From the NCBI RefSeq assembly GCF_002949735.1, contig NZ_CP026681.1:7408501-7472500 (forward strand): 64,000 nucleotides of DNA. The letters are read 5' to 3'. Below the pieces are notes generated by a model. That model ran no database searches. It was not told the origin of the DNA and was given only the letters and a program-made list of their open reading frames with translations. Made by a program: the position numbers and the translations under genes. This stretch comes from Nostoc sp. 'Peltigera membranacea cyanobiont' N6 (GTDB lineage Bacteria; Cyanobacteriota; Cyanobacteriia; Cyanobacteriales; Nostocaceae). This document shows, in pieces, positions 56,180 through 64,000 of this stretch (position 1 is the stretch's first letter; each line of letters begins with the position of its first letter).

Positions 56180-56271
56180 CACTTGGAGATCCCCCCTAAC
56201 CCCCCTTCAAAAGGGGGGAACCAGAATCAAAGTCCCCCTTTTTAAGGGGGATTTAGGGGGATCTCCAAGTG
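56180..56271. repeat. 92-bp palindromic repeat
   Basis: Arms CACTTGGAGATCCCCCCTA / TAGGGGGATCTCCAAGTG are nearly perfect and enclose a second CCCCCTTCAAAAGGGGGG pairing. The stretch is like the AAGGGGG-type repeats at the window start. Confidence 0.88.
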
Positions 56272-56377
56272 TTAGGTGTATACAAAAAAACTTTTCAGAC
56301 ATCCTTTTAGGCAACTTAGCATTAGTTTGGTATTGGAATCCTGACAAAACACCTACTTTTATCTCACTAATAAATTT

Positions 56378-56529
56378 TATAGGAATCATATTTTATTTTT
56401 GAACAAAATTAGGTATTGTAGGGTGTGTTAGAACGCAGTTCGTAACGCACCAAACCCTTGATAATGGTGCGTTACGCTGTCGCTAACACACCCTACGTAT
56501 CTTTTCATAAATCAAATACTAGTCCTATA
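56378..56529. mobile_element. 152-bp MITE, copy C
   Basis: Starts TATAGGAATC, ends AGTCCTATA and has the palindromic interior GTAGGGTGTGTTAG...CTAACACACCCTAC. It is almost identical to copy A (16439-16590) over the whole length and has TA at both ends. Confidence 0.9.
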
Positions 56530-56911
56530 GTTTTGATAGCACTAGAGATTAGCGGAGTTAATTACTCAGGCAAAAACTTGTATTAATCACAAGGCAAGTT
56601 TGTATTTGTTTAAAGTTCAAATCTCTACTAATTTCAGGATAAAGCAACTTATAGAATAAAATCAAATAGTCTTGTTTTTTAAAACGATAAATTAAATTTA
56701 TGGACGATAGGAGTCCAGTCAAAATTTCCGAGCAAAGCCTGCACCGAATGTCCAACTGAATTCTGACTCCTGACTCCTTAATTCTGTTCGATCGAATTGT
56801 TTGTGATGCTCTGATTTGCGATCGCAATCTCTATCTCAGGAGTAATAGACGCAAAAGGACACTTTATCGTAAAAATTGCTAATATATGGTGCTTTATGAA
56901 CTTTAATCTAT

Positions 56912-57169
56912 ATGGCTCACATGAGAAGCCTATTTGTGGCAAAGCAACCTAATATTGGCATACTAATTCGTGCCCTGCGGCAAGAGTTAAATCTGTCTCA
57001 AGAAAAATTTGCCGCCGAGTTTGGTGTAACTTTCCCAACAATTAACCGTTGGGAAAATGGACATGTAACACCTTCTCCTTTAGCAATACAGCGAATCAGT
57101 AGCTCACTCAATGAGTTAGGCGAACGCGGGCAAATTCTCAAGGCAACATACTTCCGAGAACAAGAGTAA
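56912..57169 (+). CDS. XRE-family helix-turn-helix regulator
   Basis: 85-residue protein. The helix-turn-helix is clear: LIRALRQELNLSQEKFAAEF, GVTFPTINRWENGHVTPSPL, then AIQRISSSLNELG. This is the Cro/CI-type DNA-binding domain, probably the whole of the protein. It lies 260 bp upstream of the double hybrid kinase on the same strand, so it may regulate it, but no operator is visible and the link is only by position. Confidence 0.9.
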   Translation: MAHMRSLFVAKQPNIGILIRALRQELNLSQEKFAAEFGVTFPTINRWENGHVTPSPLAIQRISSSLNELGERGQILKATYFREQE

Positions 57170-57428
57170 CCTTTGTGAGTTCGGAATGAGAATCGGCCTT
57201 GTCACCTGGGAATATGGATGATATATAGGTGACAATGAGAAAATAGTCAAAACAGCAACTTGCCTTTAAAAAGTCACGGCAGAGTTGAGATTTCAACGCT
57301 GGATATGACCTTAAATATCTTCCAAAATGACTGTTTAGCAGCATAAACGTCTAATTTAGAGGGTATTTTGACCAAAAACGACCACAGATTTATCCTTTAA
57401 CCGACGCATGACCAATCGAGAGGAATTA

Positions 57429-60400
57429 ATGAAGAACGAGTCAACGTCAGCAAGCAACGCCGACGTAAATTTCCTTCTCGGCGGAGGTGAAATGGGTGCT
57501 AGGATGCGAGAACGGGACTGGTCAAAAACCTCTCTTGGCCCAACACAACAGTGGCCGCAGAGTTTAAAGACTGCCGTGCGGATTATGTTAACTTGCCGCC
57601 AAGCGATGTTTGTCTGGTGGGGCGAAGAACTCATAAATCTTTATAATGACGCTTACAAAGCGATCATTGGCGGCAAACATCCAGAAGCACTGGGGCAGCC
57701 AGCCTTTGATGTGTGGCGAGAAATATGGGATCAGGTTGGGCCTCGCGCCGAATCAGCGATGGTCAAGAACGAAGGCACTTACGACGAAGCGCTACTGCTA
57801 ATTATGGAGCGCAACGGCTACCCGGAGGAAACTTATTATACTTTTTCATATAGCCCGGTTCCTAATGACCAGGGAAATACGGGTGGGATCATCTGCGCCA
57901 ATACAGACGATACCCAGCGCATCATTGGTGAACGTCAGTTGGCACTTTTGCGCGAATTAGCGGCTAGAACGGCAGATGCACGGACATTCGATGAAGCCTG
58001 TACGCTGAGTGCGAATTGTCTAGAGAGCAACCCTTACGACCTGCCTTTCGCAATGATTTATTTGGTCGATCCAGATCGGCAGCAAGTTTTTCTGGCAGGA
58101 ACGTGCCGTATCGAGCAGAATCATGTAGCGGTTCCTGAAACAGTGGATCTCAATTCTGATTCAGTTTGGCCCTTTGCGGAAGTTATCAGAACCCATCAGG
58201 CAAAACTGATTTCTGATTTGGAAGTGTCTTTTAGTAGCTTACCTTGTGGCGTTTGGCAGCGATCGCCCCATCAAGCGATCGCAGTGCCAATTGCACCATC
58301 AGGTCACACAGGAAAAGCTGGTATATTAATTGTCGGCTTAAATCCCTTCCGGCTATTCGACGATAATTATAAAAGATTCATCGATTTAGTTGCGGCTCAA
58401 ATTGCAGCCAGCATCGCCAACGCTCAAGCTTACGAGGAAGAACGCAAACGCGCCCAAGCCTTGGCAGAAATCGATCGCGCTAAAACTGTCTTTTTCAGCA
58501 ACGTCAGTCACGAGTTTCGTACCCCTCTAACTCTAATGTTGGGGCCATTAGAGGAAACCTTAGCCAATTGTGCCACCCTGCTGCCAGCCAATGAACGAGA
58601 GCAGTTAGAAATGGTGCAACGGAATGGACTCCGCTTGCTAAAACTGGTCAACAGCCTGTTAGATTTCTCACGCATCGAAGCCGGACGGGTTCAAGCCTCT
58701 TATGAACCCACGGATCTTGCAACTTTCACCGCAGAACTCGCTAGTGTATTTCGTTCAGCAGTAGAACGCGCAGGGATGGAATTATCAGTCAATTGTCCTT
58801 CCCTTCCAGCACCAGTATATGTAGATCGGGAGATGTGGGAAAAGATTGTTCTTAACCTGCTCTCAAATGCATTTAAGTTCACAATGGCTGGAAAAATCGC
58901 GGTCAGCTTGCAGTGGGCAAACGATCGCATTGAGTTAGCAGTCCAAGATACAGGAATCGGCATCCCGGTAGAAGAAATTCCCCACCTTTTTGAACGATTT
59001 CACCGCGTTAAAGGGGCGCAAGGACGAACTTTTGAAGGATCGGGAATTGGATTGTCACTGGTGCAAGAATTGGTGCAAATGCATGGCGGAACAGTCAAAG
59101 TCACCAGTATTCTAGGAGCAGGTAGTTGCTTTACTATATCAATTCCAACAGGATATGCTCATTTGCCTCCAGACCGGATTAGTGCGCCTCGAACCTTAGC
59201 TTCAACTGCATTAGGTGCAACACCTTATTTAGAAGAAGTCCAGCGTTGGCTACCAGAAGAGAGCAGGGGAAGCAGGGGGAGAAGAGAAGCAGGGGGAGAA
59301 GAAATTGTTCAAGAAGACGACATATATATAGATTCTTCCCCTGCCTCCCCTGCCTCCCCTGCCCCCCTACCCCTCCACTCCTTCCCCCGAATTCTCCTGG
59401 CTGATGATAACGCAGATATGCGTGATTACGTCAAGCGGCTGTTAGGTCAGCAGTATGAGGTGGAATCAGTCGCAGACGGTTTAGCTGCTTTGGATTCTGC
59501 TCGTGGGCGTGTCCCAGACTTGATACTGACGGACGTAATGATGCCTGAATTAGATGGCTTTGGACTGCTGCAAGAATTACGGGCCGATCCGCAAACGAGA
59601 AAAGTTCCAATCATTCTGCTGTCAGCGCGGGCGGGCGAAGAAGCACGGGTGGAAGGGTTAAAAGCGGGAGCCGATGATTATTTAATTAAACCGTTCTCAT
59701 CTCGGGAATTGTTGGCGCGGGTGGAGGCAGCCCTAAAAATGGCTCGGCTCCGCGAGGAGGCAATGCAACGAGAGCAAGGGTTACGCATTGAAGCTGAGGT
59801 CGCAAAAGCCCACTTAGAGACTGTCCTAGCTGGCATTCAAGACCAGTTTTATGTGTTGGATCGGGAGTGGCGTTATACCTTTGTCAACGATCGCCTAGCA
59901 GATGTTGTGGGCATCCAAAAGAAAGATTTACTAGGTAGGATTGTTTGGGAAGTGTTTCCCGATCTGGTTAAAACCGAGTTTTATACTCAGGTTCATCGGG
60001 CAATCGCCCAACAGACAGTTGTTCGGTTTGAATACTTTCATGCTCCTTGGAAACGCTGGTTTGAGAATCGCCTTTACCCCTTTGGTGAAGGAATAAGCAT
60101 CTTTGTTACAGAGATTAGCGATCGCAAACAGGCAGAGAAAGCCCTTCGTGAAAGCGAAGAACAGTTCCGCAACATGGCCGACAATGCCCCTTTCATGGTT
60201 TGGGTAACAGATATCGCTGGCTACTGCACCTATCTCAGTAAAAGCTGGTACGACTTTACCGATCAAACTGAGGAAATGGGTCTGGGATTTGGCTGGTTGA
60301 ACGCCGTACACCCAGAAGATTACGATGACGCGAAGAATATTTTTCTGGAAGCTAAGAGTTACTGTTCGGCCTTTCGTATGGAGTACCGCTTACGGCGCAA

Positions 60401-61715
60401 AGATGGTGTGTATCGCTGGACAATCGATGCTGCTAATCCTTGGTTTGGGGTGGACGGTCAATTTAAAGGCTACATTGGCTCAGTCATTGACATTACAGAA
60501 CGCAAAGCAGCAGAAGCCGAACGCGATCGCCTCCTGCAACTTGAGCAAGCTGCTAGAACTGAAGCTGAAAGAGCCAACCGGATTAAAGATGAGTTTTTGG
60601 CGGTACTTTCCCATGAATTGCGATCGCCTCTCAATCCCATTCTTGGTTGGGCTAGACTCTTACAAACCCGCGAATTTCACCAAGCAGAGATCAAGAAAGC
60701 GATTGCAACCATCGAGCGGAATGCTAAATTACAAGCGCAACTAATTGAAGATTTGCTCGATGTCTCTCGAATCTTACAAGGCAAGCTCAACCTTAATATG
60801 CTTCCTGTCAACCTAGTGCTGGTAATTGAGGCGGGATTGGAGACAGTGCGTTTGGCAGCAGAGGCTAAAGATATTCAAATTAAAACAATGCTGGATGCTT
60901 CTTTAGCGCATGTTTTGGGTGATTCCGGTCGTTTACAACAAGTAATCTGGAATTTGTTATCGAATGCTGTCAAATTCACTCCTGAAGGGGGAAAAATTGC
61001 TATTCAACTGGAGCGCATTGATACTCAAGCTCAGATTACTGTCAGCGATACAGGTAAGGGGATCGACCCGGAATTTATCCCTTATGTGTTTGAATATTTT
61101 CGTCAGGCTGATAGCACCACAACCCGAAGGTTTGGTGGTCTGGGGTTAGGGTTAGCAATTGTCCGTCATTTGATAGAATTACATGGTGGTACGATTTGGG
61201 CAGAAAGTTTAGGGGAAGGGCAAGGAGCTATTTTCACGGTCAGGCTACCCCTCATCAAAAAAGAGTTAACCCCAAAAGAACAGATAAATATCGATCGTTT
61301 AAATGACTCTTCTACAACTGAAATCCTTACAGGTATCAAAATCTTAGTTGTAGACGATGACGATGATACCCGTGAATTCCACACATTTGTGCTAGAACAA
61401 GAGGGAGCAAGGGTAATTGCTGTGGTATCAGCAAAAGAAGCACTGCAAGTATTGGCTGAGTCAGAACCAGATATTTTGCTCAGTGATATTGGTATGCCAG
61501 AGACAGATGGCTATATGCTGATGCGCCAAGTTAGAGCATTGCAGGCATTGCAAGCTAAACAGATTCCCGCGATCGCTTTAACTGCTTATGCTGGAGAAAT
61601 CAACCAACAACAAGCACTTGAATCAGGATTTCAAAGGCATTTGTCTAAACCCGTTGAACCAGAGGAGTTAGTCAAGGCAATTGCAACTCTGATTGGCAGA
61701 AATGGGAATGTCTGA
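57429..61715 (+). CDS. Double hybrid histidine kinase (two kinase-receiver cassettes)
   Basis: 1428 residues with two complete kinases. Order: PAS-like (about 15-150), GAF (about 170-340), HisKA with His361 (NVSHEFRTPLTLML), HATPase (NAFKFTMAG, GSGIGLSLVQEL), a repeat-coded linker (about 610-655), receiver 1 with Asp702 (LTDVMMPELDGFG), two PAS domains (about 795-905 and 910-1030), HisKA with His1062 (VLSHELRSPLNPILGW), HATPase (NAVKFTPEGG, GGLGLGLAIVRHL) and receiver 2 with Asp1353 (LLSDIGMPETDGYML). No membrane helix; cytoplasmic. Start: ATG 57429 has GAGAGG 5-6 nt upstream; ATG 57408 has no such site. The second half is close to the protein at 23877-26570. Confidence 0.92.
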   Translation: MKNESTSASNADVNFLLGGGEMGARMRERDWSKTSLGPTQQWPQSLKTAVRIMLTCRQAMFVWWGEELINLYNDAYKAIIGGKHPEALGQPAFDVWREIWDQVGPRAESAMVKNEGTYDEALLLIMERNGYPEETYYTFSYSPVPNDQGNTGGIICANTDDTQRIIGERQLALLRELAARTADARTFDEACTLSANCLESNPYDLPFAMIYLVDPDRQQVFLAGTCRIEQNHVAVPETVDLNSDSVWPFAEVIRTHQAKLISDLEVSFSSLPCGVWQRSPHQAIAVPIAPSGHTGKAGILIVGLNPFRLFDDNYKRFIDLVAAQIAASIANAQAYEEERKRAQALAEIDRAKTVFFSNVSHEFRTPLTLMLGPLEETLANCATLLPANEREQLEMVQRNGLRLLKLVNSLLDFSRIEAGRVQASYEPTDLATFTAELASVFRSAVERAGMELSVNCPSLPAPVYVDREMWEKIVLNLLSNAFKFTMAGKIAVSLQWANDRIELAVQDTGIGIPVEEIPHLFERFHRVKGAQGRTFEGSGIGLSLVQELVQMHGGTVKVTSILGAGSCFTISIPTGYAHLPPDRISAPRTLASTALGATPYLEEVQRWLPEESRGSRGRREAGGEEIVQEDDIYIDSSPASPASPAPLPLHSFPRILLADDNADMRDYVKRLLGQQYEVESVADGLAALDSARGRVPDLILTDVMMPELDGFGLLQELRADPQTRKVPIILLSARAGEEARVEGLKAGADDYLIKPFSSRELLARVEAALKMARLREEAMQREQGLRIEAEVAKAHLETVLAGIQDQFYVLDREWRYTFVNDRLADVVGIQKKDLLGRIVWEVFPDLVKTEFYTQVHRAIAQQTVVRFEYFHAPWKRWFENRLYPFGEGISIFVTEISDRKQAEKALRESEEQFRNMADNAPFMVWVTDIAGYCTYLSKSWYDFTDQTEEMGLGFGWLNAVHPEDYDDAKNIFLEAKSYCSAFRMEYRLRRKDGVYRWTIDAANPWFGVDGQFKGYIGSVIDITERKAAEAERDRLLQLEQAARTEAERANRIKDEFLAVLSHELRSPLNPILGWARLLQTREFHQAEIKKAIATIERNAKLQAQLIEDLLDVSRILQGKLNLNMLPVNLVLVIEAGLETVRLAAEAKDIQIKTMLDASLAHVLGDSGRLQQVIWNLLSNAVKFTPEGGKIAIQLERIDTQAQITVSDTGKGIDPEFIPYVFEYFRQADSTTTRRFGGLGLGLAIVRHLIELHGGTIWAESLGEGQGAIFTVRLPLIKKELTPKEQINIDRLNDSSTTEILTGIKILVVDDDDDTREFHTFVLEQEGARVIAVVSAKEALQVLAESEPDILLSDIGMPETDGYMLMRQVRALQALQAKQIPAIALTAYAGEINQQQALESGFQRHLSKPVEPEELVKAIATLIGRNGNV
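59256..59392. repeat. Inverted purine/pyrimidine repeat coding for the linker of the double kinase
   Basis: GGGAGAAGAGAAGCAGGGGG-type sequence on the left and TCCCCTGCCTCCCCTGCC-type on the right, with a short ATATATAT centre. This is a dispersed type seen between genes in Nostoc; here it reads in frame as a Gly/Arg-rich then Ser/Pro/Ala-rich linker. Confidence 0.75.
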
Positions 61716-62119
61716 GTTCCAAAAACCATTCAAAAAACACCCTTACGATCGAGAGTGTTTTGGCATTATCAGGTATATTCATAAAAATTATTAAAAATTA
61801 TAGTTTCAGATTTTTTATCTAGCGATAGGGATAAATTAATCTAGCTAAAAAATCTTCCTCCCCTAGCTGATTTTCCCCTTTATTTCATAACTTAAATTCT
61901 TAATCTAACTATTCATTAATTTGCTTCATTTCACAAAAAAATAGGCAATTATTTGATAATTTAGGATAAAAATATAGATATACTGTTGAGTTAATTGATA
62001 GACTAAATTATTCAATTTACAGAACTCATCAAATCTTCATGTATTTGAAGCATAGTTTATCTTTTACACTAAAAATAGTGGGAATAATAGAACAAATCAG
62101 ATTAAAAAAGTAGTTAGCT
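61716..62119. other. AT-rich intergenic region
   Basis: AAAACAC (61734-61740) and GTGTTTT (61755-61761) form a weak 7-bp hairpin just after the double kinase gene, possibly a terminator. The rest is A+T-rich with no gene, repeat or RNA I can name. Confidence 0.4.
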
Positions 62120-64000
62120 ATGAGCCAAATATGTCCTATCTCCAAAACCTGTGCTTGTCGCAATGTTGCACGCTGCCAGACTAAGGAAGCAGGCAGGCTC
62201 TTTCTCTGGTTCCCCGTTCCACATACCCTAACAAAAGTCACCTCCTACCTAAAGAAGTTTGCCTTAAAGTATGAATTGATGCACGAGCGTCCAGGTTTGA
62301 GTTTGGACTGTAAACCCGGACAGTCCCTAGAAATTGCTCGTAATCTGGCCAAACTACTTGCACCAAGAGAATTAAAAGAGACGCAAGTCCTTTTCATGCA
62401 AGGTACTTTCCAACCTCAAATCCACGATTTTAGTGACATCGCCTCATTACAACGCTTCATTAAGTTGAACCAATCCGACTGGCTGGTTGAAATGCTGGCA
62501 ACGGAACGATTTACCAGTTACTTCCAACCAATTGTCTCAATTAACGATACATCACAGATTTTTGGATATGAATCGCTCTTGCGGGGACTGGATGAAGAAG
62601 GCAATTTAGTGCTACCAACACCAATTGTGGAGTTAGCAACCGAAGCCGGACTTCTACCACAACTAGACCAAGTTGCTCGCCTCAGCGCAATTACTCAATT
62701 CAGCCGCTATCAAGTGAGTGGGCACATCTTCATCAATTTTGCACCAACGTCACTTTATGACCCAGCTTTTTGCCTACGTAGTACAGTAGAAGCAATTGAT
62801 ATTGCGGGATTTTCTCACGATCGCGTTGTTTTTGAAGTCGTGGAATCAGACAATCCTCAAGATTTAACTCACCTCAAGGCAGTGCTTAAATACTACCGCG
62901 ATGCTGGGTTTTTAATCGCTCTTGATGACCTTGGTTCTGGCTATTCCAGCCTAAACTTGCTGCATCAGTTACGTCCAGACTTTATCAAGCTGGATATGGA
63001 GTTAATACGAGATGTACATCAAGACCTTTACAAAGCTTCGATTACCGAGAAGCTTCTAGAGATTACTCAAAAATTAAACATCCAGACCGTTGCTGAAGGA
63101 ATTGAGTGCATTGAGGAACTGAATTGGCTGCGAGAACGAGGTGCAAATTTTGCTCAAGGCTATTTGATTGCTAAACCCAGTGCAGTGCCTATTACTACAA
63201 CCCCTTACTTCGATCCGATCGCATTAACTATAGGATCAGCAAATTCTCAGGTAGTTGAGCAGGTTCAACACCAAAGCGAGTCCGAACGAATTGTGGCAGC
63301 AGTGACGCAGCGCATTCGCCAATCGTTGGAGTTAGACGAGATTTTGCAAACCACAGCAGCCGAAGTGCGACAACTGTTTGAGGTAGACCGAGTGCTGATT
63401 TACCAGTTTGAGCCAGACTGGAGTGGATTAGTTGCTGTAGAATCCTTAGCAGAAGGGTGTATGTCGATTTTTGGATTTCACGTCATGGATACCTGCTTTC
63501 AATCTACCCGTGCAGCTTACTATCAACAAGGTAACACCAGAGCGATCGAAGACATTGAAAATGCGGGACTATCGCCGTGTCATATTCACCTCCTCCGAAG
63601 TCTGCAAATCCGGGCAAACCTTGTTGTGCCAATTTTGCAGCAAGAGCGGTTGTGGGGACTATTGATCGCTCACCAATGCCGTCAGCCCAGACAATGGCAG
63701 CAATCGGAGATTAACTTGTTTAACCAGTTAGCAGGTCAAGCTGCGATCGCTATTCAGCAATCAGAACTTTACCACCAATTACAACAAGCAAACCAAGAAT
63801 TACAGCGCCTTGCCTGTTCGGATGGTCTAACCCAAGTAGGAAATCGACGCTGCTTTGATGACACATTCAACGCACAGTGGCAAAGGTTGGCACGAGAGCA
63901 AGGTTCGCTATCTTTAATTTTGTGTGATGTCGATTACTTTAAGCTTTACAACGACACGCATGGACATCTGGCAGGAGATGATGCACTCAGACAGGTTGCC
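62120..64000 (+). CDS. EAL-GAF-GGDEF signalling protein (partial, runs off the window end)
   Basis: 627 codons with no stop to the last base. The N-terminus has a Cys cluster (CPISKTCACRNVARC), unlike the rest, that may bind a metal or form disulphides. A 100-residue region follows, then a complete EAL phosphodiesterase domain (about 130-370): GYESLLRG (E-x-L-x-R site), FINFAPTSLYDP, FEVVESDNPQD, DDLGSGYSSL, KLDM, TVAEGIE and QGYLIAKP. A GAF domain (about 390-550) comes next, then a GGDEF domain that begins at SDGLTQVGNRRCFDD, with CDVDYFKLYND for metal binding; the GGDEF signature lies beyond the window. Likely turns over c-di-GMP with control by the GAF ligand. The start is the ATG at 62120. 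Confidence 0.9.
   Translation, partial: MSQICPISKTCACRNVARCQTKEAGRLFLWFPVPHTLTKVTSYLKKFALKYELMHERPGLSLDCKPGQSLEIARNLAKLLAPRELKETQVLFMQGTFQPQIHDFSDIASLQRFIKLNQSDWLVEMLATERFTSYFQPIVSINDTSQIFGYESLLRGLDEEGNLVLPTPIVELATEAGLLPQLDQVARLSAITQFSRYQVSGHIFINFAPTSLYDPAFCLRSTVEAIDIAGFSHDRVVFEVVESDNPQDLTHLKAVLKYYRDAGFLIALDDLGSGYSSLNLLHQLRPDFIKLDMELIRDVHQDLYKASITEKLLEITQKLNIQTVAEGIECIEELNWLRERGANFAQGYLIAKPSAVPITTTPYFDPIALTIGSANSQVVEQVQHQSESERIVAAVTQRIRQSLELDEILQTTAAEVRQLFEVDRVLIYQFEPDWSGLVAVESLAEGCMSIFGFHVMDTCFQSTRAAYYQQGNTRAIEDIENAGLSPCHIHLLRSLQIRANLVVPILQQERLWGLLIAHQCRQPRQWQQSEINLFNQLAGQAAIAIQQSELYHQLQQANQELQRLACSDGLTQVGNRRCFDDTFNAQWQRLAREQGSLSLILCDVDYFKLYNDTHGHLAGDDALRQVA

Larger units (their letters stand above)
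56071..56911. other. 841-bp repeat-rich intergenic region
   Basis: Contains a 92-bp palindrome at 56180-56271 (arms CACTTGGAGATCCCCCCTA and its complement, with CCCCCTT/AAGGGGG between) and MITE copy C at 56378-56529. Frames over these are shadows. The remaining 56530-56911 holds no gene or RNA I can recognise; CTGACTCCTGACTCC at about 56763 is a short tandem repeat. Confidence 0.75.

Noticed and set aside
56169..56402. 77-residue plus-strand frame and its minus-strand counterpart
   Set aside because: Both read the 92-bp palindrome (LTPLQKGG... and SPLKRGT... are typical of such repeats).

Overview
The window looks like chromosomal DNA from a filamentous, heterocyst-forming type of cyanobacterium (Nostoc or a close relative). 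The reasons are: many copies of the HIP1 palindrome GCGATCGC; heptanucleotide tandem repeats (TGACCAA, ACGAATT and GGACTGG types) between genes; the typical Nostoc dispersed repeat families; a phytochrome; a BchH/CobN-type chelatase subunit; a PEP-CTERM protein; a DUF4912 protein and a DUF4336 protein; and a large load of hybrid histidine kinases and TPR-Ser/Thr kinases. I saw no phage, complete insertion sequence, CRISPR array, rRNA or tRNA.

Layout. 1-1.3 kb: repeat-rich DNA, a small hypothetical gene and an 84-bp tandem repeat that encodes a Cys-rich frame. 1.3-5.1 kb: a giant chelatase subunit gene carrying three repeat insertions in frame. 5.4-9.4 kb: a phytochrome hybrid kinase translationally coupled to a REC-GGDEF diguanylate cyclase. 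9.5-15.3 kb: an IMPase-family phosphatase, a PanE-like reductase, a Fic protein and a polar amino-acid ABC transporter (binding-protein/permease fusion plus ATPase). 15.3-18.9 kb: Nudix, cysteine hydrolase, FMN reductase, TauE-like and acetamidase/formamidase genes, with two copies of a 152-bp MITE. 18.9-23.8 kb: two toxin-antitoxin modules, a nuclease-like gene broken by a stop codon, a DUF4336 gene and a GTPase. 23.9-31.3 kb: a PAS hybrid kinase, a metallophosphoesterase, MTA phosphorylase and a SPINDLY-type TPR protein. 31.7-38.2 kb: a large SNF2/RapA-like helicase, an S4 protein, an ArfB-like hydrolase and small housekeeping genes. 38.4-51.3 kb: signalling genes (three histidine kinases, two Ser/Thr kinases), a membrane GTPase and a PEP-CTERM protein. 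51.4-57.2 kb: a rhomboid-fold protein that appears catalytically dead, DUF4912, a glycosidase-like lipoprotein, repeats and a small HTH regulator. 57.4-64 kb: a double hybrid kinase, then an EAL-GAF-GGDEF protein that runs off the window end.

How the genes fit together. Signal transduction dominates. There are six histidine-kinase genes, two Ser/Thr kinases and two c-di-GMP enzymes; the phytochrome-GGDEF pair suggests light control of c-di-GMP. The rest is ordinary metabolism (methionine salvage, pantothenate-type reduction, tetrapyrrole metal insertion), ribosome rescue and small defence or addiction modules. The clearest unusual features are the dispersed repeats that have become part of proteins or supply stop codons, a phytochrome with both classical bilin cysteines but an altered DIP motif, and a protein with two complete kinase-receiver cassettes. 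I did not find a convincing new multi-gene system.
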